The translations under genes were made by a program, and so were the position numbers. Positions 6,054 to 12,428 of a stretch of 13,475 nucleotides of DNA are shown here, piece after piece. Location: the NCBI GenBank assembly GCA_026387845.1, contig JAPLKX010000241.1, positions 1 through 13,475 on the forward strand, written 5' to 3'. How positions within the stretch are numbered: the stretch's first letter is position 1; each line of letters starts with the position of its first letter. The notes beneath the pieces were generated by a model, which saw nothing but the letters and a program-made list of their open reading frames with translations, did not search any database and was not told where the DNA came from. The DNA is from Candidatus Hydrogenedentota bacterium. Lineage in GTDB: Bacteria; Hydrogenedentota; Hydrogenedentia; Hydrogenedentales; SLHB01.

Positions 6054-8000
6054 GTGGGGAAAATGGGATCGGTGCAGTTTATCTTGCTGCTGGCGGTGCT
6101 GGCGGCGTTCTCCGCCTTTTTCGAACTCGGCCGCCGCGACGTCACTGAAGACAACGAGGGCCAGCGCGCCACGCCGCCCGCCGAAATGATCCGTTCGGGC
6201 AACTACGTCATTCCCACCATCAACGGCAAAGACTACCTCAACAAACCTCCGCTCCTGTATTGGGCCATCGCCGGCGTTTACAAGCTCACGGGCGACGTCT
6301 CTCCGCTGACCGCCAGGATTCCGACCGCCCTGGCGTACGTCGCGCTCGTCTTTACGGTCTACCTCGCCGGTCGCCGCGCACTGGGCGAACACGCGGCCCG
6401 ATGGGGCGCGTTGGCCATGCTCGTCTCGCCCTACGTCATGGAACGCGGCCGCTACGCCGAACTCGACATTCCCCTGACACTCGCCATGTTCCTCGCGATT
6501 GTCGCGGCGCACGCCGCCGTCCTGACTGCCTCAAAACCGCGTGCCGCGGTGCTCGTCGGGTTTGACGCCGCGATCATGGCCGCTGCGGACGCCCCGAAAG
6601 CGCGCGCCGCACTGCTCCTCGTACGTGGCGTCACACGCGCCGCCGTTACGGCCGCCTCAAAGCAGCGCACCGCACTGCTCGTCGTTACGGGCGGCGTGGC
6701 GTTCGGCGCGGGCATACTGCTGAAAGGCCCCGTGCCGTTCCTGTTCCTCGCGGCGGCATTCATCGCCCAGCTTGCCTTGATGAGCGACAACCTGCCGCGG
6801 TGGAGCGTCTCATCCGCCCGCTGGACGATCCGCGCCATGCTCGTCGGGATTGCCGGCTGGCTGGCGTCGCTTGCGGCGGTCGCGATGGGCTGGCCGCCCG
6901 GCATCCTGGGCTTCCTGACGCCCGCGGCCCTTCTGCTGATGGTCGGCGCGTGGCTGATTCCGGCCTGGCGCAACGCCGGGCCCGCCAAATGGCGATGCGC
7001 GGGCGTATTTGCCGGCATAAGCGCCGTCGGGCTGCTGGTATTCGCACCGTGGGGCGCCGCAGTCCTCGCGCGAAAAGGCCTGCCATACGTGATCGGCCTG
7101 CTCCAGTCAGAAAGCCTCCAACGCACCCACACCGCCACCGCCATCAACAGCGGCAGCCCGTTTTACTACGTGTTCGGCCTTATCGGCATGATGATTCCAT
7201 GGGGCTTGCTGCTGCCGTGCCATATGTCCCGCCAATCGTGGAAAGACGGCCCCGCCTTTTACCGGTTTTCCGTGTTCGCCGGCTGGCTCAGCGTCGCCAT
7301 CTTCTCGCTCATCGCCGGCAAAGAATACGAATACGTGCTCCCGGCCCTGCCCCTGCTGCTCCTGGCGACGGGCTGGCAACTGGCCCAGCGCATCGGCGGC
7401 CAATCCGCCCTGTGGGTCACCCGCTGGCACGAGGCGTGGCAGGGCGCCATGCTTCCGCTGCTGGCCCTGGCAACGCTTGGTTTCCTCATTACGGTGTTTG
7501 TGAAATCGCCGGGCGTTTGGGTGCAGGCCGTGCTGGTGGCGGTTGCCGCGCTCGCCTGCATTACGGCCGCCTGGCGAAACTTCGAGCGGCGCACAGCCAT
7601 CTTGCCGCTGCTCGCCCTGTGCGCGTCCATGATGTGGCTGCTCAGCCAGGACTACCGCTACACCGGCCAGCGATCCTTCCGGCCACTCGCACAAACCGCC
7701 GGCAGGCTACTCAAGGCCGGCTACGACGTCGAAGCCGTCAAAATGACCGCCGCATTTGACGTCTACCCCGGATTTGCATTCCATGCAGGAACCGCCATAC
7801 CCACTACCACCGACCCCGAAAACGTCCGCCGAAAACTCCTCGATAAAAAACCCTACTACTGCGTCGTGCGGCAAAAAATGCTCGACGAAGCCCGAGCCTC
7901 TGTACCCGCCCAACTCGCCAAACCGCTCATGGGCCCGCTCGGCACGAAGAAACTCATCCTGATAGGCAACGCGCCCCTCCCTCTCCTGGGCCGCGACTAA
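6054..8000 (+). CDS. GT39/ArnT-like membrane glycosyltransferase
   Basis: The product is a 648-residue polytopic membrane protein of the PMT/ArnT superfamily, which transfers a sugar from a polyprenyl-phosphate donor to protein or lipid at the outer face of the membrane. After a first membrane helix comes the acidic loop typical of the family (RRDVTEDNEGQRATPPAEMI, about 27-46), then SGNYVIPTING and LNKPPLLYW (62-70). RYAELDIPL (133-141) and LLKGP (222-226) are further family landmarks. Many hydrophobic helices follow, with a soluble-looking C-terminus (about 545-648). The GTG start follows AGGAGGTG by 10 nt; an ATG three codons later is too far from it. Residues 159-221 hold a 21-residue repeat that makes the helix 4-5 region longer than usual. 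The gene stands alone, so the acceptor cannot be inferred. Confidence 0.9.
   Translation: MGKMGSVQFILLLAVLAAFSAFFELGRRDVTEDNEGQRATPPAEMIRSGNYVIPTINGKDYLNKPPLLYWAIAGVYKLTGDVSPLTARIPTALAYVALVFTVYLAGRRALGEHAARWGALAMLVSPYVMERGRYAELDIPLTLAMFLAIVAAHAAVLTASKPRAAVLVGFDAAIMAAADAPKARAALLLVRGVTRAAVTAASKQRTALLVVTGGVAFGAGILLKGPVPFLFLAAAFIAQLALMSDNLPRWSVSSARWTIRAMLVGIAGWLASLAAVAMGWPPGILGFLTPAALLLMVGAWLIPAWRNAGPAKWRCAGVFAGISAVGLLVFAPWGAAVLARKGLPYVIGLLQSESLQRTHTATAINSGSPFYYVFGLIGMMIPWGLLLPCHMSRQSWKDGPAFYRFSVFAGWLSVAIFSLIAGKEYEYVLPALPLLLLATGWQLAQRIGGQSALWVTRWHEAWQGAMLPLLALATLGFLITVFVKSPGVWVQAVLVAVAALACITAAWRNFERRTAILPLLALCASMMWLLSQDYRYTGQRSFRPLAQTAGRLLKAGYDVEAVKMTAAFDVYPGFAFHAGTAIPTTTDPENVRRKLLDKKPYYCVVRQKMLDEARASVPAQLAKPLMGPLGTKKLILIGNAPLPLLGRD
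6528..6716 (+). repeat. Three in-frame 63-bp repeat units inside the glycosyltransferase
   Basis: The units start at 6528, 6591 and 6654 and encode ASKPRAAVLVGF..., APKARAALLLVR... and ASKQRTALLVVT... (residues 159-179, 180-200, 201-221). The first 11 or so codons of each are clearly alike; the second halves have diverged. The third unit runs into the normal family sequence before LLKGP, so the first two look like added copies. Confidence 0.65.
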
Positions 8001-8029
8001 CCCGAGCCCCGTAGGATGGTGTAGGGGAT

Positions 8030-8052
8030 GGGACTATTGGGACTATTGAGAC
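8030..8052 (-). repeat. Period-9 GTCC repeat, minus orientation
   Basis: GGAC occurs at 8031 and 8040, with a degenerate AGAC at 8049, all 9 nt apart in GGGACTATT units. Read on the minus strand this is GTCCCAATA repeated. It starts 30 nt after the glycosyltransferase stop and faces the plus-oriented array at 8145-8180, 93 nt away. Confidence 0.75.
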
Positions 8053-8144
8053 AAAACCACGTCATTTCCCGCCGGTTTCCGCGCGAGGGTCCCATCAAGG
8101 CACTCATGCCATCATTTTCACCGATGGCATCACAAAAGATCCCC

Positions 8145-8180
8145 GTCGTTTATGTCCTTTTCGTCCCTTATGTCCCTTCG
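8145..8180 (+). repeat. Period-9 GTCC repeat, plus orientation
   Basis: GTCC occurs at 8154, 8163 and 8172, preceded by a degenerate GTCG at 8145, all in 9-nt register. The TTTATGTCCTTTT segment is also found in the array at 759. The rest of 8001-8319 holds no credible gene; a 71-codon open frame at 8028-8243 crosses both arrays and lacks a ribosome binding site. Confidence 0.8.
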
Positions 8181-8211
8181 TTACGTGCGGCTCTGGGATT
8201 CATCATTTGGC

Positions 8212-8241
8212 TTGAATCCGTTGCGGGGTTGTGTGTACGAT
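8212..8241 (+). promoter_or_regulatory. Possible sigma70-type promoter of the RHH gene
   Basis: TTGAAT (8212-8217) and TACGAT (8236-8241) are separated by 18 nt, about 80 nt before the ribbon-helix-helix gene. Both boxes match the consensus at four of six positions. The neighbouring repeated sequence makes this a plausible regulated promoter, but it is a pattern call only. Confidence 0.35.
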
Positions 8242-8286
8242 GATGTGGGGTTGCGCACTACACAACTGCGATAGGCTGGGCTATCG
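8225..8286. promoter_or_regulatory. Candidate operator region of the RHH gene
   Basis: GGGGTTG begins two similar 16-nt blocks at 8225 and 8247, a period of 22 nt or two helical turns. GTTGTGT (8228-8234) and ACACAAC (8260-8266) form an inverted pair. CGATAG (8269-8274) and CTATCG (8281-8286) form another with a 6-nt spacer. These overlap or follow the candidate -10 box. RHH proteins commonly bind short repeated operators in their own promoters, so autoregulation is a reasonable inference. Confidence 0.4.
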
Positions 8287-8319
8287 GTCACAAAAGTTTC
8301 GCCAGGAGGACGCCGAACC

Positions 8320-10158
8320 ATGAACGAATCCGCCTCGAAACGACTAAGGCTGCGGTTTTTTTCGGAAGACGAGCGCGCGGTCGACGAGGCCCTGGCCCTG
8401 ACCACGCACAGTTCCAAGAGCAACGTGATACGGGCCGCGCTGGCGTTTTACGAGAGCGTTTGGGCGAGCCTGCGCGAAGGGTTCCGCGTGGTGTACGGGC
8501 GCGATGGCGAAACCGAATGGGCCGACGTGATGGCCGCGGCCGATCCCTCCTCCAAACCCGTCAAACCTGGCCGCGCACATACCGAGGCCTCCATCGAGAT
8601 TCGCATCACGCCCGCCGATCACGACCGGATCGAAGGGCTCCTGGCCCGCGAAGCCGCCGATACCTCCAGCGAGGTCGTCCGCCGCGCCGTACGCCTGTAT
8701 GCGGCCGTCGCTGCGAAACGGCGCGACGGCTGGGACGTGCTCGCCGTCTCCCCGTCCGGTGACATGCTGCACATCCCGGTCCCCGGCATGGGCATGCCCG
8801 CCCACGAAGCGCTCGCGCCGCGGCAAAAGCCAGCCGTGCCGGCGCCCGGCGCCGCGCATCAGCCCCGCTCCCTGGGCGACCTCCTCCCGCGATCGCTCGC
8901 CGGGTCCGTGGCCGAACTCGCCGCCAAAGAACAATGCCCGGCCGAGGTCCTGCTGATTGACATGATCCGCAGCGAAACCCTCGCCCGCCTCCACGGATTC
9001 AAACAGCAGGCCCCGGAACCGCTCCCCGAACCGCCCCAAGCCGTCGCCCAACCCGCTGCCGCGGGTACTGCGGAGGCGCCCCAGGCCGTTCACGAAGATC
9101 ACAAGCTTGTAGAAGAAATGACGCGGCAACTCGCAAGTGTCTTTGACGGTATCGACGAACAGGTCGAGAACCTGATGCGCGTTTTCGGGGAGACCGCCCG
9201 ATCCGACGGCCAGCAGGAACTCACCGACCTATTGTTCGCGGCAGGCCTCGTCGACAACGGATCCGCCGCCGCCATGGCCCAAGACACTGCCGCCATGTTT
9301 TCGCCGTCCGCCCAGGCCTCAAGCCACCAGTCTGCCGGGGAAGCCGCCGGCATCGTGAGCCTCCTGGCCCGCGCCACCGACCTCAGAGAACGCCTGGTCG
9401 CACTCGTTTCAATTGCCGCCATGGCCCCCAAAAAAGGCAAAAGCCGGCCACGAAAACCCCTACCCGCCGAAGACGCTCTTCAGCCCTCCGCATCCTTCGG
9501 CTTAAACGCAACCATCAATATCTCTTCAACGATCGCCTCGGCCGCGCCGGGTTTTGCCAGGGTACCCGCGGCTTTGGCCATGGCTGTCAGCCGATCCGGA
9601 TCGCCGAGCAGTTCCCGCAACAGGCCCGCCAGGCGATCTCCGCTGCATTCGGCGTCCGGCATCAAGACGGCCGCGCCTGCCTCGACGAACGCGGCCGCGT
9701 TCTTGTCCTGGTGGTTATCCGTAGCGTGCGGATACGGCACCAATATCGAAGGCTTCCCAAGCACGGCGATTTCCGCGGCGCTGGATGCCCCTGCCCGGCT
9801 TACGATCAAGTCTGCGGCGGCGCACGCGGCCGGCATGTCGTCGATGAACGGGAAAACGTCCGTGTGCACCGCTGCTTTTTCGCCCGCCGATCTCGCCCGC
9901 GGCGCGTCGGATACCCCCGTCATCCAGATGAACTGCACCTCGCCCTTCTCGAATTTCGGCAACGCGCCCAGCATCGCCTCATTAATCGACCGCGCGCCCT
10001 GGCTCCCACCGCTTACCAGCACCACCGGTCTCGCCGCATCCAGCCCCAGCGACTCCCGCGCCGCAAGCTTGCCCGGCGGACGGATAAACCCCGCACGCAC
10101 CGGGTTGCCCACCAGCAGCGACTTCTCCCGGGGGAACGTCCCCAGCGTGTCCGGATAG
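8320..10158 (+). CDS. Tandem ribbon-helix-helix protein; frame runs on antisense to murG
   Basis: The N-terminus holds two RHH (CopG/Arc-like) modules. Module 1 (about 7-60) has strand RLRLRFF, helices to SKSNVIRAALAFYESV, then REGFRVVYGRDGE. Module 2 (about 90-148) has strand ASIEIRI, SSEVVRRAVRLYAAV, then RDGWDVLAVSPSGD. The repeat length is about 83 residues. A third, weaker copy may lie at 188-220 (LPRSLAGSVAELAAKEQ...). A Pro/Ala linker and a helical region (about 259-310, 340-367) follow, then a basic KKGKSRPRKP stretch. From residue 387 onward the frame lies exactly opposite murG, so the last 226 residues are probably not a selected protein. The true end may have been lost by mutation or deletion near 9478. 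AGGAGG lies 10 nt before the ATG. The role is probably DNA binding; the target is unknown. Confidence 0.72.
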   Translation: MNESASKRLRLRFFSEDERAVDEALALTTHSSKSNVIRAALAFYESVWASLREGFRVVYGRDGETEWADVMAAADPSSKPVKPGRAHTEASIEIRITPADHDRIEGLLAREAADTSSEVVRRAVRLYAAVAAKRRDGWDVLAVSPSGDMLHIPVPGMGMPAHEALAPRQKPAVPAPGAAHQPRSLGDLLPRSLAGSVAELAAKEQCPAEVLLIDMIRSETLARLHGFKQQAPEPLPEPPQAVAQPAAAGTAEAPQAVHEDHKLVEEMTRQLASVFDGIDEQVENLMRVFGETARSDGQQELTDLLFAAGLVDNGSAAAMAQDTAAMFSPSAQASSHQSAGEAAGIVSLLARATDLRERLVALVSIAAMAPKKGKSRPRKPLPAEDALQPSASFGLNATINISSTIASAAPGFARVPAALAMAVSRSGSPSSSRNRPARRSPLHSASGIKTAAPASTNAAAFLSWWLSVACGYGTNIEGFPSTAISAALDAPARLTIKSAAAHAAGMSSMNGKTSVCTAAFSPADLARGASDTPVIQMNCTSPFSNFGNAPSIASLIDRAPWLPPLTSTTGLAASSPSDSRAASLPGGRINPARTGLPTSSDFSRGNVPSVSG

Positions 10159-10589
10159 CTCAGGAGGATCCTGTTGGCGCGTCCGGCCAGCATCTGATTG
10201 GCCATGCCCAGCCGTTTGTTTTGCTCGTGGAGCACCGTAGGTATCCCCATCCGCTGCGCCGCGTAACACAACGGAAGGCATACGAACCCGCCCACCCCCA
10301 CCACAACTTGCGGTTTAAACCGGGTCAGGTAAATCACGCTGCGCAATATGCCCAACCCCAGCTTGCCCGCTACCCACGCCCGGCGAAACGTCTTTTTCCT
10401 CGGCCATCCTTCCACCGGGACACTGCGAAACGGCGTGCCCATCCGCTGAGCCACGCGCTGCTCAATCCCGCCACGGCGCCCTACCCACTGCACCGCGAGC
10501 CGCGGGTCCCGTTTTTGGAGTTCTTCGATAATGGCGACGGCCGGCGACGTGTGGCCGCCCGTCCCGCCGCCCGTGATCATGACGCGCAT
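9480..10589 (-). CDS. murG: MurG, lipid II synthase (GlcNAc transferase)
   Basis: The product has 369 residues, the usual length. It adds GlcNAc from UDP-GlcNAc to undecaprenyl-diphospho-MurNAc-pentapeptide on the inner membrane face, completing lipid II. Family motifs in order are GGTGGH (8-13), HEQN (121-124), GNPVR (161-165), the second glycine loop GGSQGA (194-199) and the donor-binding stretch RAGASSAAEI (265-274) with ATDNHQDKNA (289-298). The chosen ATG gives the canonical MRVMITGGGTGGH start and follows AGGTGGG; an upstream in-frame ATG (10712) would add 41 non-homologous residues. It stands alone, not in a division/cell-wall cluster, and is divergent from the ligase gene. Its 3' end meets the RHH frame with no gap. 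Confidence 0.96.
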   Translation of the reverse strand: MRVMITGGGTGGHTSPAVAIIEELQKRDPRLAVQWVGRRGGIEQRVAQRMGTPFRSVPVEGWPRKKTFRRAWVAGKLGLGILRSVIYLTRFKPQVVVGVGGFVCLPLCYAAQRMGIPTVLHEQNKRLGMANQMLAGRANRILLSYPDTLGTFPREKSLLVGNPVRAGFIRPPGKLAARESLGLDAARPVVLVSGGSQGARSINEAMLGALPKFEKGEVQFIWMTGVSDAPRARSAGEKAAVHTDVFPFIDDMPAACAAADLIVSRAGASSAAEIAVLGKPSILVPYPHATDNHQDKNAAAFVEAGAAVLMPDAECSGDRLAGLLRELLGDPDRLTAMAKAAGTLAKPGAAEAIVEEILMVAFKPKDAEG

Positions 10590-10743
10590 CTGCCCACCTG
10601 CTTCCTCGTTACCGCGCCGATTATACCCCCCCATCCAACTGCCATAAAATCCACGCATGCAGGCGAGACGCCCACACCACAATTTCATGCCCCCAAAAAC
10701 CGGCGTCCCCACCGCTTCCCGCTGCCTTCTGCCCGCTTTATAC

Positions 10744-10770
10744 GTCCTATACGTCCTATATGTCCTATTC
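10744..10770 (+). repeat. Period-9 GTCC repeat, three units
   Basis: GTCC occurs at 10744, 10753 and 10762 in ACGTCCTAT-type units. It lies in the 301-bp divergent region between murG and the ligase gene. The rest of that region holds a possible ligase promoter and a nine-T tract (10834-10842) between CCTG and CAGG, but no gene. Confidence 0.8.
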
Positions 10771-10789
10771 GGCGCCCGAAGTTCCCCGC

Positions 10790-10817
10790 TTGCATATTGT
10801 TGTCCACTGTGATAAAT
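10790..10817 (+). promoter_or_regulatory. Possible promoter of the acyl-CoA ligase gene
   Basis: TTGCAT (10790-10795) and ATAAAT (10812-10817) are separated by 16 nt, with TGTG just before the -10 box as in extended -10 promoters. It would give a leader of about 65 nt containing the nine-T tract. Pattern call only. Confidence 0.35.
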
Positions 10818-10890
10818 AGGACCTGTAGTCGGCTTTTTTTTTGCAGGTGCCTGGGGGCGCGGATGCGCGCCACAGTAAGGAGACTATGTT

Positions 10891-12024
10891 ATGAGCCTCA
10901 ACCTTGCCCACTTCCTTGACCTTTCCGCGCAAAACTTCCCGAATAAGACCGCGCTCAAACTCGATGAGTTCCGGCTGTCGTACGTCGAGTTGGCGGCGGG
11001 GGCCCGGCGCGTCGCAAACCTCCTCAAGGATCGCGGCATCAAACCAGGGGACAAGGTCGCCCTGATGATTCCCAACACGCCACATTTCCCCCTCATCTAC
11101 TATGGTATTCTCGCAGCGGGCGCCACCGTCGTTCCGCTCAACTGCATGCTCAAAAGCCTCGAAATTCAGTACCAACTCGAAGACTCCGACACCGAAGTGT
11201 TCTTCGCCTGGAAAGGGTTCGAAGAAGAAGCTTCAAAAGCCTTTGTCCAAGCCGAGACCTGCCATCATTTCATTGTCGTCGGCCCCCCGGGCGACGTGGC
11301 TGAGCCCAAGATCGGCCACAACTTCATGAAACTGTTCATGGCCGCCTCACCCGAGTTCGACCTCGTTCAGACCCAGCCCGAAGACACCGCCGTCATCCTC
11401 TACACCTCCGGGACAACCGGCACCCCAAAAGGCGCACAACTCACCCACTTCAACATCTTCTTCAACGCATTCTATGCAAAAGACTACATCGTGAAAGCGA
11501 GGCCCGACGATGTCGGGCTGGTCGTGCTCCCGCTGTTTCATTCGTTTGGCCAGACCTGCGTGATGAACGTCGGGCTGATGTCCGGCTGCACGCTCACCAT
11601 GCTGCCCGTGTTTGATACGGTCAAAACCATGGAAACCATTGTGCGCGACCGCGTCACCTTCATTGCGGCGGTCCCGACGATGTTTTTCTGGATGCTCAAC
11701 CTCGAGAACTCCGCCCAGTACGATTTGTCGACGCTGCGCATGGCGGTCTCGGGCGGATCCGCCCTGCCCGTCGACGTGTTCGACCGGTTCCAGCAGCGCT
11801 ACGGGATACGAATACTCGAAGGGTACGGCCTCACCGAAACCAGCCCCGTCGCCTCGTTCAACATGCCCGACAAACCATGCAAGCCCGGCTCGATTGGCAC
11901 CCCCATCTGGGGCTGCGAGATGCGCGTCATGCGCGACGACGGCACCATGGCCGGCGTGGACGAGGTCGGCGAAATTGTCATCCGCGGGTATAACGTCATG
12001 AAAGGCTACTACAACCCGCGGTGA
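10891..12024 (+). CDS. Acyl-CoA synthetase (AMP-forming), N-terminal part of a broken gene
   Basis: This 377-codon frame encodes the large N-terminal domain of an ANL-family fatty-acid CoA ligase, which activates the acid as acyl-AMP. The ATP-binding loop YTSGTTGTPKG is at 171-181, LPLFHSFGQ at 213-221, the GYGLTETSP motif at 311-319, and GEIVIRGYNVMKGYYN at 360-375. Intact homologues continue with a GWFHTGD motif, the hinge with R-KD, and a C-terminal domain, to about 520 residues. Here PR and a stop follow YYN. The C-terminal domain resumes at once in another frame (12014-12256), so roughly 70-75 residues and the frame have been lost. TAAGGAGA lies 7 nt before the ATG. The product should be unable to complete the thioester step. 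Confidence 0.88.
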   Translation: MSLNLAHFLDLSAQNFPNKTALKLDEFRLSYVELAAGARRVANLLKDRGIKPGDKVALMIPNTPHFPLIYYGILAAGATVVPLNCMLKSLEIQYQLEDSDTEVFFAWKGFEEEASKAFVQAETCHHFIVVGPPGDVAEPKIGHNFMKLFMAASPEFDLVQTQPEDTAVILYTSGTTGTPKGAQLTHFNIFFNAFYAKDYIVKARPDDVGLVVLPLFHSFGQTCVMNVGLMSGCTLTMLPVFDTVKTMETIVRDRVTFIAAVPTMFFWMLNLENSAQYDLSTLRMAVSGGSALPVDVFDRFQQRYGIRILEGYGLTETSPVASFNMPDKPCKPGSIGTPIWGCEMRVMRDDGTMAGVDEVGEIVIRGYNVMKGYYNPR

Positions 12025-12256
12025 GGAAGTCAAGGCCTACGTCGCCCTAAGGCCCGCCGCAAAAACCACCGCCGAGGAATTGCGCGCCTATTGCGCCGAA
12101 CGGCTCGCCCGGTACAAGGTCCCCAAGGAAGTCGAACTCATGGCCGTACTCCCCAAAGGGCCTACCGGCAAACTGCTTAAACGAAAGTTGCGCGAGATGG
12201 CCCAGGAGCAACCAGGCCCGGCCCCGGCCAAGTCGACGGCCGCCGAGCCCGCATGA
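12014..12256 (+). pseudogene. Out-of-frame C-terminal fragment of the acyl-CoA synthetase
   Basis: Relative to the upstream frame this is shifted by one base. It reads RGEEVKAYVALRP, then ELRAYCAERLARYKVPKEVE, then LPKGPTGKLLKRKLREM and an Ala/Pro tail to TGA. This is the standard end of the ANL fold, including the C-terminal PTGK lysine used in adenylation. It has no start codon or ribosome binding site of its own. The sequence itself looks undecayed (no internal stops, normal codon use), so the break is recent or artefactual. Confidence 0.85.
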
Positions 12257-12307
12257 AATCCGGCTCTGTTTGGCTGCTAATACCATCGCATGTCCATATC
12301 GGACTAG

Positions 12308-12336
12308 TTGAATTTGAATTCGAGTTCAATTATTCT
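12308..12336 (+). promoter_or_regulatory. Promoter with palindromic operator upstream of the acyl-CoA dehydrogenase
   Basis: TTGAAT (12308-12313) and TATTCT (12331-12336) are 17 nt apart. A 22-bp palindrome (12308-12329; arms TTGAA/TTCAA around a central GAATTC, 18 of 22 positions symmetric) covers the -35 box and nearly all of the spacer. A repressor bound there would block the polymerase. A fatty-acid-responsive regulator of the TetR or GntR type is a natural candidate given the gene downstream, but no regulator is in the window. Confidence 0.5.
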
Positions 12337-12428
12337 GTGCCTGGTGTCTTTTAACTTTACTTGGGAAAAGGTTCTTGTCGCAGTGGGCGCCGTGACCTCT
12401 AATAAGGTAACTGGTTGGGGAGATGGCC

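Noticed and set aside
8028..8243. 71-codon open frame between the glycosyltransferase and the RHH gene
   Set aside because: It spans both facing GTCC arrays, and its YVLFVPYVPS segment is repeat translation. There is no Shine-Dalgarno site.
12014..12024. Programmed ribosomal frameshift joining the two ligase parts
   Set aside because: There is no slippery heptamer, and a frameshift would not restore the missing 70 or so residues. A deletion explains it better.
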